From: Candidatus Gastranaerophilales bacterium
GTDB lineage: Bacteria; Cyanobacteriota; Vampirovibrionia; Gastranaerophilales; Gastranaerophilaceae
Length of the DNA stretch: 64,000 nt
Assembly (NCBI GenBank): GCA_947624645.1
Contig: CANQLG010000009.1
Location: 1-64,000, forward strand
Direction: 5' to 3'
Numbering within the stretch: the stretch's first letter is position 1; every line of letters starts with the position of its first letter. Both the position numbers and the translations under genes were made by a program. Under the pieces are notes generated by a model. That model ran no database searches and was not told the origin of the DNA. It worked only from the letters and a program-made list of their open reading frames with translations. Shown here piece by piece: positions 37,898 through 47,219 of this stretch.

Positions 37898-38047
37898 TCA
37901 CTTCGTTAAGTTTCTGAGTTTATTGTTTTTTATATAGTTCGCTATTGAACTCTGATGCTGCATCATCATCGCCATCAAAGTGTTTATCCTATTAATATTA
38001 CGTTCAAAATTTTGCTTACTTGCCTTGACCCATAAAAAAAAGCACAT
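37898..38047 (-). CDS. Possible small gene or gene remnant, doubtful
   Basis: An open frame of 49 codons begins with an ATG inside the upstream terminator hairpin and ends in TGA at 37898. Its central part, KASKQNFERNINRINTL, then an MMMQHQSS stretch and NYIKNNKLRNL, looks protein-like. A shorter version from the ATG at 37975 (25 residues) has AGG upstream. It could be the decayed 3' end of a lost gene, a tiny protein, or chance. Confidence 0.25.
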   Translation of the reverse strand: MCFFLWVKASKQNFERNINRINTLMAMMMQHQSSIANYIKNNKLRNLTK

Positions 38048-38063
38048 AAAATGTGCTTTTTTA
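38034..38063 (-). terminator. Terminator after the 139-residue hypothetical gene
   Basis: A stem of A-rich bases plus agcacat / atgtgct closes an AAA loop, with T-runs on both sides, so it works in either direction. It lies 25 nt past the stop codon at 38088. Confidence 0.85.
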
Positions 38064-38087
38064 TTTCTTATTGCTTATTTTTAAACA

Positions 38088-38507
38088 TTATACTTGTTTT
38101 TTCCTTAGCCAGAATCCTTCGGTATCTTTCGGAACTATTCTTGTAAATCCTAATATATTTTGTCTGAATTCATATCCTTCGGGAACTGTTTTTGTTCCGT
38201 TTTTTAAACCAAAAATATTATGTATTGCATTGTAGCCTGTACCATTAGTCTTAGGACGAATTTTCATATTATCGGGAAGCTTTCCGGTTTCATTAATTTG
38301 AGCAATTTGTTCTTTTGTTAATCTGTTGAACCAAATTCTTAAAACATTAACCTTTGTTTTTCCATTTTTTGTTTGCTTAAATGCACAAGTGTCCGATTCA
38401 ATTTCTTTTGGTTTTGGCATTTGCTCCGTACGTTGTACTGATGCATTTGAATTCCCAGGTTGTACATTAAAATTGTCAAATAGAGAACCGTTAAAACCTA
38501 CACTCAT
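38088..38507 (-). CDS. Hypothetical protein
   Basis: The 139-residue protein has no recognised domain. It starts MSVGFNGSLFDNFNVQPGN, has a low-complexity polar N-terminal third, and then a basic segment with VLRIWFNRLTKEQIAQIN and a C-terminal VPEGYEFRQNILGFTRIVP. No signal peptide or membrane helix is visible. AAAGGAG precedes the ATG and a strong terminator follows, so it is a genuine single-gene unit. Function is unknown. Confidence 0.72.
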   Translation of the reverse strand: MSVGFNGSLFDNFNVQPGNSNASVQRTEQMPKPKEIESDTCAFKQTKNGKTKVNVLRIWFNRLTKEQIAQINETGKLPDNMKIRPKTNGTGYNAIHNIFGLKNGTKTVPEGYEFRQNILGFTRIVPKDTEGFWLRKKQV

Positions 38508-38634
38508 TATTATTCACTCCTTTTTACTAACTTTATGTTACTTATAAAAGTGCAATCAAGATAAAAAATTGCCTAATATTATATTAATGTAACAAAAATT
38601 TAACTTATTTAAGTTTTTATCGGACACAATTTGA

Positions 38635-38662
38635 TTGAAAAAAATTATTAAAGTGCTACTCT
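38635..38662 (+). promoter_or_regulatory. Candidate gshB-gshA promoter, TTGAAA-16-TACTCT
   Basis: A TTGAAA box (38635-38640) is followed after 16 nt by TACTCT (38657-38662), which is preceded by TGC as in an extended -10. It ends 22 nt before the gshB start. Confidence 0.4.
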
Positions 38663-38684
38663 TAAAACTGTAAGCGAGGCAACT

Positions 38685-39674
38685 ATGTCAAGAAATATTC
38701 TGTTTATTATAGATGATTCCGAATTAAAATATTTTGAATTTAATGATTTAGTAACTGATTTTTGGTTAATTAAAGAATTTTTAAAAAGAGGAGATAATGT
38801 ATCCGTTGCGTTAAAACAAGACTTATTCGTGCAAAATGCAGCAGGCTGTGTACTATCAAGAGATACTTATCTTAAAGAAGAAAATATTTTTTATAAAAAA
38901 GAACAAAATAAAAAAAATATAAATGATTATCAGGCAGTATTTTTTAGACCTGATCCGCCAGTTGATATCAATTATATTAATGCTTGCAATGTTTTTGATT
39001 ATATTGACAGAACAAAAACCATATTAATAAATGACCCGAAAGAAATAAAAAACTTTAACGAAAAATTACACATAAATTATTTCCCCGAATTTGTACCTGA
39101 GAATATAGTTTCAAGTTCACCCGAATTAATAATGGATTTCATCGAGAGAAATAATGAAGCCATATTAAAACCGCTGAACAGATGCTTTGGAAGCGGAGTT
39201 TATTATATGAATAGTCAGGATAAAAACCTTTTAACCATTATCAATAATATGACAGAGGAAGGTAAAAATTCCGTTATGGTTCAAAAATATCTGCCCGAAG
39301 CTAAAGACGGAGATAAAAGAGTTTTAATTATTAATGGAGAAGTAATGGATGAATGCATTCAAAAGCTCCCCGGGGATCATAATTTTAAATTTTCCATTCA
39401 CTCGGATAAATTTTTTAAAACGACTCAATTATCTTCCGCAGAAAAAAATATGGCGCAAATAATTGGTTCCGAATTAGCCGAAAAGGGATTGTTTCTTATC
39501 GGTTTAGATGTTATTAGTGAAAAAGTAATAGAGATTAATGTTACAAGCCCATGCTTTTTTATAAGAGAAATTAACCAACACTTAGGTGTACATTTTGAAG
39601 AAAAAATTATGGCTTGTTTGGAAAAATTAATTGAAAATCATTTTTCAAAAGAAAGGGTATATGCTTTTAACTAA
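38685..39674 (+). CDS. gshB: Glutathione synthetase
   Basis: At 329 residues it has the prokaryotic GshB layout. An N-terminal substrate domain (LFIIDDSELKYFEFNDLVTDF, then VFFRPDPPVD) is followed by an ATP-grasp domain with ILKPLNRCFGSGVYYM, VQKYLPEAKDGDKRVLIINGE and IGLDVISEKVIEINVTSP. It joins gamma-glutamylcysteine and glycine. It overlaps gshA by 14 nt, giving a complete two-step glutathione pathway. That is unusual for a strict anaerobe but normal in cyanobacterial relatives. Confidence 0.95.
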   Translation: MSRNILFIIDDSELKYFEFNDLVTDFWLIKEFLKRGDNVSVALKQDLFVQNAAGCVLSRDTYLKEENIFYKKEQNKKNINDYQAVFFRPDPPVDINYINACNVFDYIDRTKTILINDPKEIKNFNEKLHINYFPEFVPENIVSSSPELIMDFIERNNEAILKPLNRCFGSGVYYMNSQDKNLLTIINNMTEEGKNSVMVQKYLPEAKDGDKRVLIINGEVMDECIQKLPGDHNFKFSIHSDKFFKTTQLSSAEKNMAQIIGSELAEKGLFLIGLDVISEKVIEINVTSPCFFIREINQHLGVHFEEKIMACLEKLIENHFSKERVYAFN

Positions 39675-40944
39675 TAAGGCATCTGAAATAATAACTGATA
39701 AAGTTCAATTGGAAAAAATTTTTTGTGAGGGGGCTAAAACTTCTCAAACAATCGGTGTTGAGTCGGAAAAACTCCTTATTTATAAAAAGAATAAAAGAGC
39801 TGTCACTTATGAAGATGTAGTAAAAATTTTAGAATCTTTTGACGGATGGCAGAAAATATATGATGATAATCATTTGATAGGTTTAAAAGGCTCATACGGC
39901 AATATATCGCTTGAACCCGGAGCACAGGTGGAAATAAGCCTTATCCCTTTTGATAATCTTGAAGATATTAATACAAAATTAGCTGAATTTTATGCACGCT
40001 TATCCGAATATGCAGAAACTCTCGGAGCGGAAGTTTTAAACTGCGGTATACATCCCGTATCTGTTTTTGATGATATTAATATTATTCCAAAAAAACGATA
40101 CGAATATATGACTAAATACTTACCCTCTAAAGGCTTAACACCTTTTATAATGATGAGAGAAACAGCAGGGATACAGGTTAATTTTGATTATGAAAATGAA
40201 CAAGATGCAACAGAAAAGCTCTCCATTGCTCTTAAAATGAGTCCTATTATATCCGCTGTTTATTCAAATTCTCCAATCAGAGCGAATAAATTAACCGGAT
40301 ACAAATCATATCGGGCAAACTCTTGGCTTAATGTCGATGAATCCCGCTGCGGGTATATAAGCAGAAAGCTTTTTGAAAAAAACGTTCAATTTACATTTAA
40401 AGACTATGTTGAAACGCTTCTAGATATTCCCATGATATTTATACAAAGAGGAAGCTGTTATTTTGAATGCAACCTTACATTTAGAGAATTTATGCAAAAA
40501 GGTTATTTGGGATTAAAACCTGTTATGGCGGACTGGGAAAACCATATAAGTCTTTATTTTCCTGATGTAAGACTTAAGAGCTATATTGAAATCCGAAATC
40601 ATGATGCTCAAAATACAGCCATGACATTTTCAGTCCCTGCTTTTTGGAAAGGTATTATATATAATCAAAATGCATTAGAAGAAATTAATAACATACTGGC
40701 AAAGTACAGCTATGAAGATTTTATTCAGCTCAGAAAAGATGCTCCGATTCAGGCAATAAATGCAAAACTTGGCAATATGCCCGTTATTGATTTGATAAAA
40801 GAATTTTTTGATATTTCATCCGTAAGCTTAAAACAAAACAAACTTAATGAAGAAAAATATTTAGAGCCTGTTTATCAATATATATCAGAAAAAAAAGTTC
40901 CCGCTGATAATTTAATTGATAACTTTATAAACCAAAGACCTTAA
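39661..40944 (+). CDS. gshA: Glutamate-cysteine ligase (GCS2 family)
   Basis: The 427-residue enzyme shows GCS2-type features: TIGVESEKLLIY at the N-terminus, GSYGNISLEPGAQVEISL, IMMRETAGIQVNFDYENEQD, LTFREFM and YIEIRNHDAQ. It makes gamma-glutamylcysteine from glutamate and cysteine. A longer frame begins at 39631, but the ATG at 39661 has AAAGGG just upstream and gives a 14-nt overlap with gshB. Its last 33 nt overlap the convergent pyrimidine-nucleoside phosphorylase gene. Confidence 0.93.
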   Translation: MLLTNKASEIITDKVQLEKIFCEGAKTSQTIGVESEKLLIYKKNKRAVTYEDVVKILESFDGWQKIYDDNHLIGLKGSYGNISLEPGAQVEISLIPFDNLEDINTKLAEFYARLSEYAETLGAEVLNCGIHPVSVFDDINIIPKKRYEYMTKYLPSKGLTPFIMMRETAGIQVNFDYENEQDATEKLSIALKMSPIISAVYSNSPIRANKLTGYKSYRANSWLNVDESRCGYISRKLFEKNVQFTFKDYVETLLDIPMIFIQRGSCYFECNLTFREFMQKGYLGLKPVMADWENHISLYFPDVRLKSYIEIRNHDAQNTAMTFSVPAFWKGIIYNQNALEEINNILAKYSYEDFIQLRKDAPIQAINAKLGNMPVIDLIKEFFDISSVSLKQNKLNEEKYLEPVYQYISEKKVPADNLIDNFINQRP

Positions 40945-42204
40945 ATGAGTTCTTTTATCCGAAAAATTAAATGCACTTAAAACCATATTTGCAGCATCAT
41001 TGATAGCACTTTCATTATTGGTGAATAAAACAGCAATTGTATCTCCTGTTTTTACTTCTTCAGAATACTTTTTAGCAAGATAAATTCCAGCACTATAATC
41101 TATTTTATCCGATTTCTTTTCCCTTCCCGCGCCAAGATTTTTGCATGCTTTTGCTATTTTTAAAGCATCAATATTTTTAACATAACCTGTTTCAGGCGAT
41201 TTTATTTCGTATTTTATTTTTGCCTGAGGTAATAGGGAATAATCATCTATTATTCTTTCATCACCATTTTGTGCTTTAATAATCTCTTTAAATTTTTCAA
41301 GTGCTTTTCCGCTTGAAATAAGCTGTTCTATATATTGAACATTTTCAAATCTGCCTGCTTTTTCAAGCGCTTTTTTTACAAGCGCAAACGTGATTTCTTT
41401 TAAATCACTTTCCATATTGCCTTTTAGAAATTCCATAACTTCTATTATTTCAATTGAATTACCGACAGCTCTTCCTAAAGGCTGATTCATTGAACTTATA
41501 ACGGCACATATGTTTCGGCACAATCGATTACCCACTTCAACCATAATTTCCGATAAATTTTGTGCTTCTTCCGGAGTCTTCAAAAATGCGCCCGTACCGT
41601 ATTTGACATCTAAAACAATATGGTTTGCCCCTGATGCTATCTTCTTTGATACTACCGATGATGCTATTAATGGTATTATGTCTACCGTTGACGTAACATC
41701 TCTTAAGGCATACAGTTTTCCGTCTGCCGGAACTAATGATAATGTTTGTGCGGCTATTGCCGTTTTATTTGTTTTTACAAGCTCTTTAAACTCTTCAATT
41801 GATAAATCCGTTCTAAAATTAGGGATAGATTCTAATTTGTCAATAGTTCCTCCTGTATGACCCAATCCCCGTCCAGAAAGTTTTGCCGTATACATTCCGG
41901 CAGCCGCCATTATAGGAAGGAACAATAAAGTTACCTTGTCACCTACTCCGCCCGTTGAGTGTTTATCAATTATATTATATGAAATTCCGCTTAAATCAAG
42001 AGTTTCTCCAGACTCTACCATATATTTTGTCAGCCATGTAGTTTCATCAATATTCATGCCTTGAAAATATATTGCCATTAAAAGCGCACTTGATTGATAA
42101 TCCTCAATAGACCCATCCATTATTCCTTTAACAAAAAATTTTATTTCTTCTTCGCTTAAAGCACTTCCTTTTTTCTTTTTTTCTATTATTTCCGTAATTT
42201 TCAT
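40912..42204 (-). CDS. Pyrimidine-nucleoside / thymidine phosphorylase
   Basis: The phosphate-binding signature IIDKHSTGGVGDKVTLLFLP is at about 80-99, with SGRGLGHTGGTIDKLESIPNF and DVKYGTGAFLKT further on. At 430 residues it matches the Pdp/DeoA family, which splits pyrimidine nucleosides to base and (deoxy)ribose-1-phosphate. The ATG at 42204 with GGGGG seven bases upstream is preferred over a TTG four codons earlier. It is preceded by the terminator of the Skp-like gene. Confidence 0.94.
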   Translation of the reverse strand: MKITEIIEKKKKGSALSEEEIKFFVKGIMDGSIEDYQSSALLMAIYFQGMNIDETTWLTKYMVESGETLDLSGISYNIIDKHSTGGVGDKVTLLFLPIMAAAGMYTAKLSGRGLGHTGGTIDKLESIPNFRTDLSIEEFKELVKTNKTAIAAQTLSLVPADGKLYALRDVTSTVDIIPLIASSVVSKKIASGANHIVLDVKYGTGAFLKTPEEAQNLSEIMVEVGNRLCRNICAVISSMNQPLGRAVGNSIEIIEVMEFLKGNMESDLKEITFALVKKALEKAGRFENVQYIEQLISSGKALEKFKEIIKAQNGDERIIDDYSLLPQAKIKYEIKSPETGYVKNIDALKIAKACKNLGAGREKKSDKIDYSAGIYLAKKYSEEVKTGDTIAVLFTNNESAINDAANMVLSAFNFSDKRTHLRSLVYKVIN

Positions 42205-42228
42205 ATAAACCCCCAAATGTATAAAACA

Positions 42229-42269
42229 TAAAAGAAGCCTTTTAATTATTAATTCTCGGGCTTCTTTTA
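42229..42269 (-). terminator. Terminator between the first Skp-like gene and the phosphorylase
   Basis: An 11-bp perfect stem (42229-42239 with 42259-42269) with a 19-nt AT-rich loop ends in a T-rich stretch on the minus strand. It lies 18 nt past the Skp-like stop codon. Confidence 0.75.
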
Positions 42270-42287
42270 TTTGCTTTTCTTAATATA

Positions 42288-42740
42288 TTATTTTTTCTGT
42301 GTATTTAAGTATTGAATAATATCGTTAGTAACATCAACACCACCGGCATATACAACGCCGTAATCAAGAATTACGTCAAGCTTTTTTGCTGCTGCTATCG
42401 CTTTGCATGCTGCCATTACGTTATCTCTTATTATTTTTTCTTTTTGATTTTTTAAATCATATATTCTGTCTTCTTTTGTTCTAAACTCTTTTTGAACCTG
42501 GTCTTCAAAAGTTTTCTTTTGTAGGGGAGATTCTATCGCTTTATACTGCTTTTCTTTATCAATAGCATACTGTTGAAGTTCAGTCAGTTTATTATCAATA
42601 TCTTTATAAGAATTACGAGCAAATGAATAATCCGTCAGTACTTTTTGAAAATCGGCATATCCTATCGTTGCAGCGTTTGCAGTTAGATTTACTGCCAGCA
42701 TTATTAACATTGTTGTTAATATAAATTTAATCTTTTTCAT
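42288..42740 (-). CDS. Skp/OmpH-like periplasmic chaperone, copy 1
   Basis: A signal peptide (MKKIKFILTTMLIMLAVNLTANA, cleavage near residue 23) is followed by the OmpH start IGYADFQKVLTDY. A long charged coiled coil at about 45-115 comes next, then the conserved end VVYAGGVDVTNDIIQYL. Skp-type trimers hold unfolded outer-membrane proteins in the periplasm, which fits the autotransporter in this genome. It lies 72 nt downstream of a multi-pass membrane protein gene and is followed by its own terminator. A second copy is at 47220-47687. Confidence 0.88.
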   Translation of the reverse strand: MKKIKFILTTMLIMLAVNLTANAATIGYADFQKVLTDYSFARNSYKDIDNKLTELQQYAIDKEKQYKAIESPLQKKTFEDQVQKEFRTKEDRIYDLKNQKEKIIRDNVMAACKAIAAAKKLDVILDYGVVYAGGVDVTNDIIQYLNTQKK

Positions 42741-42812
42741 TATTTCCTCCTATATGGTTAATTCTATCAAATGATTTTCATAATTACAAGATAAACTATT
42801 TTTAATAAATTT

Positions 42813-44405
42813 TCAATTTCCCAATACAAAATTATCATCCAGTAATTTTTGAAAATTTAAATCTTTTAATTCTCGGTCCGTGAATTTGCCACCATTATTA
42901 TAAAATTTATTCAGTGCTTCTTTGTCAACTATATATCCCTTTCGTTCAAATTCATCTGTTTTATATATTTTTTGGAAATAAGCGGATTGCAATTCTTTAT
43001 ATTTATACTCTTTTTTCTTGGTAAAAGGATTTATTGCAGTAACGGAAGTAAGTACAATGTTTTTATGTGCAGGTGTACGAATTACGGGTACTTCATCCTT
43101 TAATATATAGTATCTCATTATTTTTTCATTAATATACAGATGCTTTTTATATGATAACCATAAATTGGCATAATGACTCAATGAACCATGAAACATTAAT
43201 ATCATATACAATAGACTTATACCTAATCCTACAAAGAAACAAGTTATCACATAAATAACATTGTCTTGATATTTTTTAATTTTCACCACTAAATAACTTA
43301 AATACATAAATGCGGGAATTAAAGTAACTAACTCATATAAAAGTAATACATCCGATCTTTTAATCCAAAAATTATTACTCATTGTTTTTCCGCATAAAAT
43401 TAATGAATACATAACAACTAAAACAGATATTTGTAAAAACAAAGGAAGAATAACCTTATGTAATTCATTTCTTTTTTTAGCTATACAAAATGAAGTCACA
43501 AATAATACAAAAAATATAATCCAAAAATACACATCATAACCAAAACAAATTTCTAAATAGGATTTTGAAAACTCAATTATAGGAATTTTACTAATATTAA
43601 CCGTTTCCAGTCCTCTTTGATTAACAATAATTTTATACCCTGCCGATGTGACATACATTGACAAAATACTTATAAAACATATCATCGGAATATAAAAATT
43701 CTTATCAATATTAAACTTTCTAATGTTAAGCCGAAAAAGAGAAATAATAATATTATAAAAAATAATAAATACATATAAAGCTGCTATACAGTATATTAGA
43801 ATTTCAATATTACAACCGGATATAATTGCACTTATAGAAGCAACTAATAAACTAAAATAATTATTTTTCCTTGATTTAAGTAATAAATTTTTGAAAAGGA
43901 AATTAATAAATAAACAAAAGAAAGTAAAAGTAAAAATATATCTGTAAAAATTATTAGAATTAACTATAACACTGGAAGAAAAATGTTCAATATTAAAAAT
44001 AAAAAAAGAAAAAATAAATAAACAAACAGACAAAAAAATAGGTTTAGATTTTCTGAAAAAAACAGAAAACGATGAACAAGATATTAAGCATAAGAATAAA
44101 AAAATACCTTTAATAGCTCCTTGAGGCACTCCAATAAACGCAGCCGGATGTATACCTATAAGATTAGGTAATCCGAAGCAGAAAAATTTAGTAAGAAATA
44201 ATGCTGTATAGCCACCTCCGTGGATTTTAAAAGCATCCTTAAAAAGTGAATCAAAAATTCCTTCACCTATATAATAGTTCCCGAAAAAATAGTTATCTCC
44301 GTCGAAACAAATATTTTTTGTTAAATAAGCCATAGAAAAAACACAAATCAAAAAAATAAAAAATAAAATTATATAAAAAGATTTATTGCGCTTAAGTTTT
44401 TGCAT
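42813..44405 (-). CDS. Multi-pass membrane protein, family member 1 (possible GT-C-like transferase)
   Basis: The protein is 530 residues, with about ten hydrophobic helices and a roughly 120-residue hydrophilic C-terminal domain. Motifs shared with the proteins at 45553 and 55970 are FDGDNYFFG (34-42), HGGGY (62-66), GIHPAAF (84-90), NFYRY, NQRGLETVN, MYSLILCGKT, EKIMRYYIL and the C-terminal FYNNGGKF. An acidic pair or triplet just after the first membrane helix, in a periplasmic loop, is typical of GT-C glycosyltransferases; here it is DGD. GT-C assignment is inference and I do not recognise a named family. GGAG precedes the ATG. Confidence 0.82.
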   Translation of the reverse strand: MQKLKRNKSFYIILFFIFLICVFSMAYLTKNICFDGDNYFFGNYYIGEGIFDSLFKDAFKIHGGGYTALFLTKFFCFGLPNLIGIHPAAFIGVPQGAIKGIFLFLCLISCSSFSVFFRKSKPIFLSVCLFIFSFFIFNIEHFSSSVIVNSNNFYRYIFTFTFFCLFINFLFKNLLLKSRKNNYFSLLVASISAIISGCNIEILIYCIAALYVFIIFYNIIISLFRLNIRKFNIDKNFYIPMICFISILSMYVTSAGYKIIVNQRGLETVNISKIPIIEFSKSYLEICFGYDVYFWIIFFVLFVTSFCIAKKRNELHKVILPLFLQISVLVVMYSLILCGKTMSNNFWIKRSDVLLLYELVTLIPAFMYLSYLVVKIKKYQDNVIYVITCFFVGLGISLLYMILMFHGSLSHYANLWLSYKKHLYINEKIMRYYILKDEVPVIRTPAHKNIVLTSVTAINPFTKKKEYKYKELQSAYFQKIYKTDEFERKGYIVDKEALNKFYNNGGKFTDRELKDLNFQKLLDDNFVLGN

Positions 44406-44493
44406 CGGAAGCTCCTTGATAAGTTAAAATATAACCTAGTATAGTAACATTTTCAATATGCCACTCATAAATTTTCACTCTAACAATATTAAG

Positions 44494-44522
44494 TTTAAAA
44501 ATATTTTAAACTGTAATATAAT
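44494..44522 (+). promoter_or_regulatory. Candidate promoter of the second DAHP synthase, TTTAAA-17-TATAAT
   Basis: A perfect TATAAT at 44517-44522 follows a TTTAAA box at 44494-44499 with 17-nt spacing, 24 nt before the start codon. Confidence 0.5.
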
Positions 44523-44546
44523 CTTTTGTAAAGAGAAGGAAAATGT

Positions 44547-45560
44547 ATGTTAATAGTAATGCACCCGCACGTAAGTGAAGAAAAGATACAACATGTAATA
44601 GACTATATAAAGCAAAAAGGATTTGATGCCCACGTATCAACAGGAGAAGACCATACAGTAATAGGCGCAGTCGGCAGAAAAGTCATAGATAAAAGAGACA
44701 TAGAGCTTTTAGACGGAGTAAAAGAAGTAATAAGAATATCATCTCCATATAAGCTTGTCAGTCGAGTCTTTAAACCTGATGACACGATAATAGAGATTAA
44801 CGGTATTAAAATAGGCGGCGGAAATATCGGAATGATAGCGGGCCCTTGCAGCGTGGAAAGCTTTGAACAAGTTGATGCTACGGCTGAAAAATTAAAAGAA
44901 TACGGTGTAAAAATATTAAGAGGCGGTGCTTTTAAGCCCAGAACCTCTCCATACTCATTTCAAGGTTTAGGTGAAGAAGGACTTAAAATTTTAAGAAAAG
45001 TAGCTGATAAATATAACATGATAGTTACTTCCGAAGTAATGGAAGTTAATCAAATTCCGTTATTTTTAAAATATGTGGATATTTTGCAGGTCGGCGCAAG
45101 AAATATGCAGAATTTTAATCTGTTAACCAGTTTAGGTGAAATAAGGAAACCCGTATTATTAAAACGAGGTCTCAGTGCAACAATAGAAGAGTGGTTAATG
45201 TCAGCCGAATATATAATGGCAGGCGGAAACAGAGAAGTTATATTATGCGAAAGAGGCATAAGAACTTTTGAACATATGACAAGAAATACTTTGGATATTT
45301 CAGCTATTCCCGTTGTTCAAAAAATAAGCCATCTGCCTATTATGGTAGATCCGAGCCATGCAACCGGATTAAGAGATAAAGTTGCCCCAATGAGCAAGGC
45401 AGCTATTGCGGCAGGTGCTGACGGACTTATTATTGAAGTACACAATTCACCCGATACAGCTTTATGTGACGGAGCTCAGTCATTATATCCCGAACAATTC
45501 GGAGAATTATATACAGAACTTAAAGCCTTAGCTAATGTTATTCATAAATCTTTCAGTTAA
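44547..45560 (+). CDS. aroF: 3-deoxy-7-phosphoheptulonate (DAHP) synthase, type I beta, copy 2
   Basis: At 337 residues it has the same domain plan as the copy at 34415: a ferredoxin-like N-domain beginning MLIVMHPHVSEEKIQHV, then a barrel with MIAGPCSVES, LRGGAFKPRTSPYSFQG, QVGARNMQNF, LKRGLSATIEEWL and VDPSHATGLRD. IAGPCSVES here is the canonical form, while copy 1 has CCVE. AAGGA lies six bases before the ATG. It stands alone on the plus strand between two minus-strand membrane protein genes and converges on the second of these with an 8-nt overlap. The two copies probably differ in feedback control. Confidence 0.95.
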   Translation: MLIVMHPHVSEEKIQHVIDYIKQKGFDAHVSTGEDHTVIGAVGRKVIDKRDIELLDGVKEVIRISSPYKLVSRVFKPDDTIIEINGIKIGGGNIGMIAGPCSVESFEQVDATAEKLKEYGVKILRGGAFKPRTSPYSFQGLGEEGLKILRKVADKYNMIVTSEVMEVNQIPLFLKYVDILQVGARNMQNFNLLTSLGEIRKPVLLKRGLSATIEEWLMSAEYIMAGGNREVILCERGIRTFEHMTRNTLDISAIPVVQKISHLPIMVDPSHATGLRDKVAPMSKAAIAAGADGLIIEVHNSPDTALCDGAQSLYPEQFGELYTELKALANVIHKSFS

Positions 45561-47154
45561 TTTTTTGTTCTTTATTTAATACAAAATTTTCATCGAAAAG
45601 TCTTGAAAACATTATATCGGACATCTCGTCACTGCTGAATTTACCTCCGTCATTATAAAAATCCATTAGGGCATTATCTCCTATGCAAAATTCCAAATTT
45701 TTTATATCCTGTTTATAAATCAGGGCATAATTAGTAAGTAATCTGCTATCTTTATAACATTTTTTTTCAAAATCATTATAAACCCATACATTAAAATAAT
45801 ATTTATCAGGATTTACCATATATGTCGGTATTGTAGGTACCTTACCTTGTAAAAAATAAAATCTTAATATTTTTTCAGCCATATAATTCATTGTTCTTAA
45901 TTGGCACATGAATTTATTACTTATATAATAGTTTTCACTCATTTTCACGGAAATAACAGCTAAAATAATTCCACTAATAATAAATAAACCCAAAACAGTT
46001 CTTATTATTTTTAAATTTTTTAATAAATAACTTATGTTTATTGCAAAAGGTATAATAATCAACATTTTATACAAAAATACTATATTTCTGTGAGTAACAT
46101 AAAATTTACTGCTTTCAATTATACTCATATCACCGTTTTTTCCGCATAATACCAATGAAAACATTACAAGCAAAATCGAAATTTCAAATATTAAAGAGAA
46201 TGTTAGCTTCTTCAATTCGCCTTTTTTTATTCCCATATAAAAACAAATAACAGTGATTGCCAGAAATAAAATCCAATATATTATTTCATTTAAAAAACAT
46301 ATTTTAAAAAAATAAATTAAAAATTCGTTAACAATGTCCGGTTGTAAATTTAATATTGATAAACCTCTTTGGTTAAATGCCACATCTTTAAACCCCCAAG
46401 ATGTAGTAAACATCAATGTTCCGATAAACAACGATAAAACAGGAAAATAAAAATTTTTATTCAAAATATATTTTAAAGAAGTTTTTTTAAAAATAATGTT
46501 ATAGATAATTATTAAGGTACTTATACAGCAGGAACTAAAAAATAAAATTTCACTTGACGTGCCAATAACATAGCCGCATAAACATATTCCGAACAGCTTA
46601 AATTTACTGACTTTTTTAGAATCGACAACAATATTTTTTAATATAAAATGCCAAAATATGCAAAAGAATAATAAAGAAAAAAAGTATCTGTAATAATTAT
46701 AATTTATACCCAATACCCAAGAATCACTTGAGAAAACACTATAAAAAAAATATGCGGTAACAAAAAAATAAAAAGCTATGTATATTTTGAGATATCTAAA
46801 ATATACAGTTGAAAATTTTGATAATAACATTAATATTATAAAACTAAATATCCCTTTAATTATACTTTCAATATCCACTATAAAATCTGAAGGATTAATA
46901 TGCATTAAATTAGGTAACCCAAAAGATAAGAATTTACATAAAAATATTCCTATATAACCGCCTCCATGGCTCATTCTTTCTTTACCAAAAAGGCAATCAA
47001 ATATATTTTCTCCGATATCATAAGTACAAAAAAATAAATCATCATTCCAAAAAGTTGAATTTCTTGAAAAATATTTAACAAGAAAAATGATTATTAATGA
47101 AATGATTATAACAGTAAAAGTATAAAAGCTTGAATTTTTCCAACTCTTTATCAT
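45553..47154 (-). CDS. Multi-pass membrane protein, family member 2 (possible GT-C-like transferase)
   Basis: This 533-residue relative of the proteins at 42813 and 55970 has FWNDDLFF (35-42), HGGGY (63-67), HINPSDF (85-91), NYYRYFFSLLFF, NQRGLSILN, MFSLVLCGKN, EKILRFYFLQGKVP and the C-terminal FYNDGGKF. It has about ten membrane helices with a hydrophilic C-terminus. A TTG four codons upstream is in frame, but the ATG at 47154 has GGGAA eight bases before it. That ribosome site directly abuts the T-run of the terminator of the upstream Skp-like gene, so expression must come from read-through or a very compact promoter. Specific activity is unknown. Confidence 0.82.
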   Translation of the reverse strand: MIKSWKNSSFYTFTVIIISLIIIFLVKYFSRNSTFWNDDLFFCTYDIGENIFDCLFGKERMSHGGGYIGIFLCKFLSFGLPNLMHINPSDFIVDIESIIKGIFSFIILMLLSKFSTVYFRYLKIYIAFYFFVTAYFFYSVFSSDSWVLGINYNYYRYFFSLLFFCIFWHFILKNIVVDSKKVSKFKLFGICLCGYVIGTSSEILFFSSCCISTLIIIYNIIFKKTSLKYILNKNFYFPVLSLFIGTLMFTTSWGFKDVAFNQRGLSILNLQPDIVNEFLIYFFKICFLNEIIYWILFLAITVICFYMGIKKGELKKLTFSLIFEISILLVMFSLVLCGKNGDMSIIESSKFYVTHRNIVFLYKMLIIIPFAINISYLLKNLKIIRTVLGLFIISGIILAVISVKMSENYYISNKFMCQLRTMNYMAEKILRFYFLQGKVPTIPTYMVNPDKYYFNVWVYNDFEKKCYKDSRLLTNYALIYKQDIKNLEFCIGDNALMDFYNDGGKFSSDEMSDIMFSRLFDENFVLNKEQKIN

Positions 47155-47167
47155 ATATATTCCCAAA

Positions 47168-47203
47168 AAAATAAGTCATCATTTATTTATGATGACTTAT
47201 TTT
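47168..47203 (-). terminator. Terminator after the second Skp-like gene, abutting the next ribosome site
   Basis: A 15-bp perfect stem (47168-47182 with 47189-47203) with a six-base loop leads into a run of seven T on the minus strand, and GGGAA of the next gene's ribosome site follows at once. Confidence 0.85.
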
Positions 47204-47219
47204 AGCATATAACATAAAA

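Noticed and set aside
37841-38033. SRP RNA gene next to ffh
   Set aside because: No Alu/S-domain-like fold or GGAA tetraloop hairpin was recognisable in the interval.
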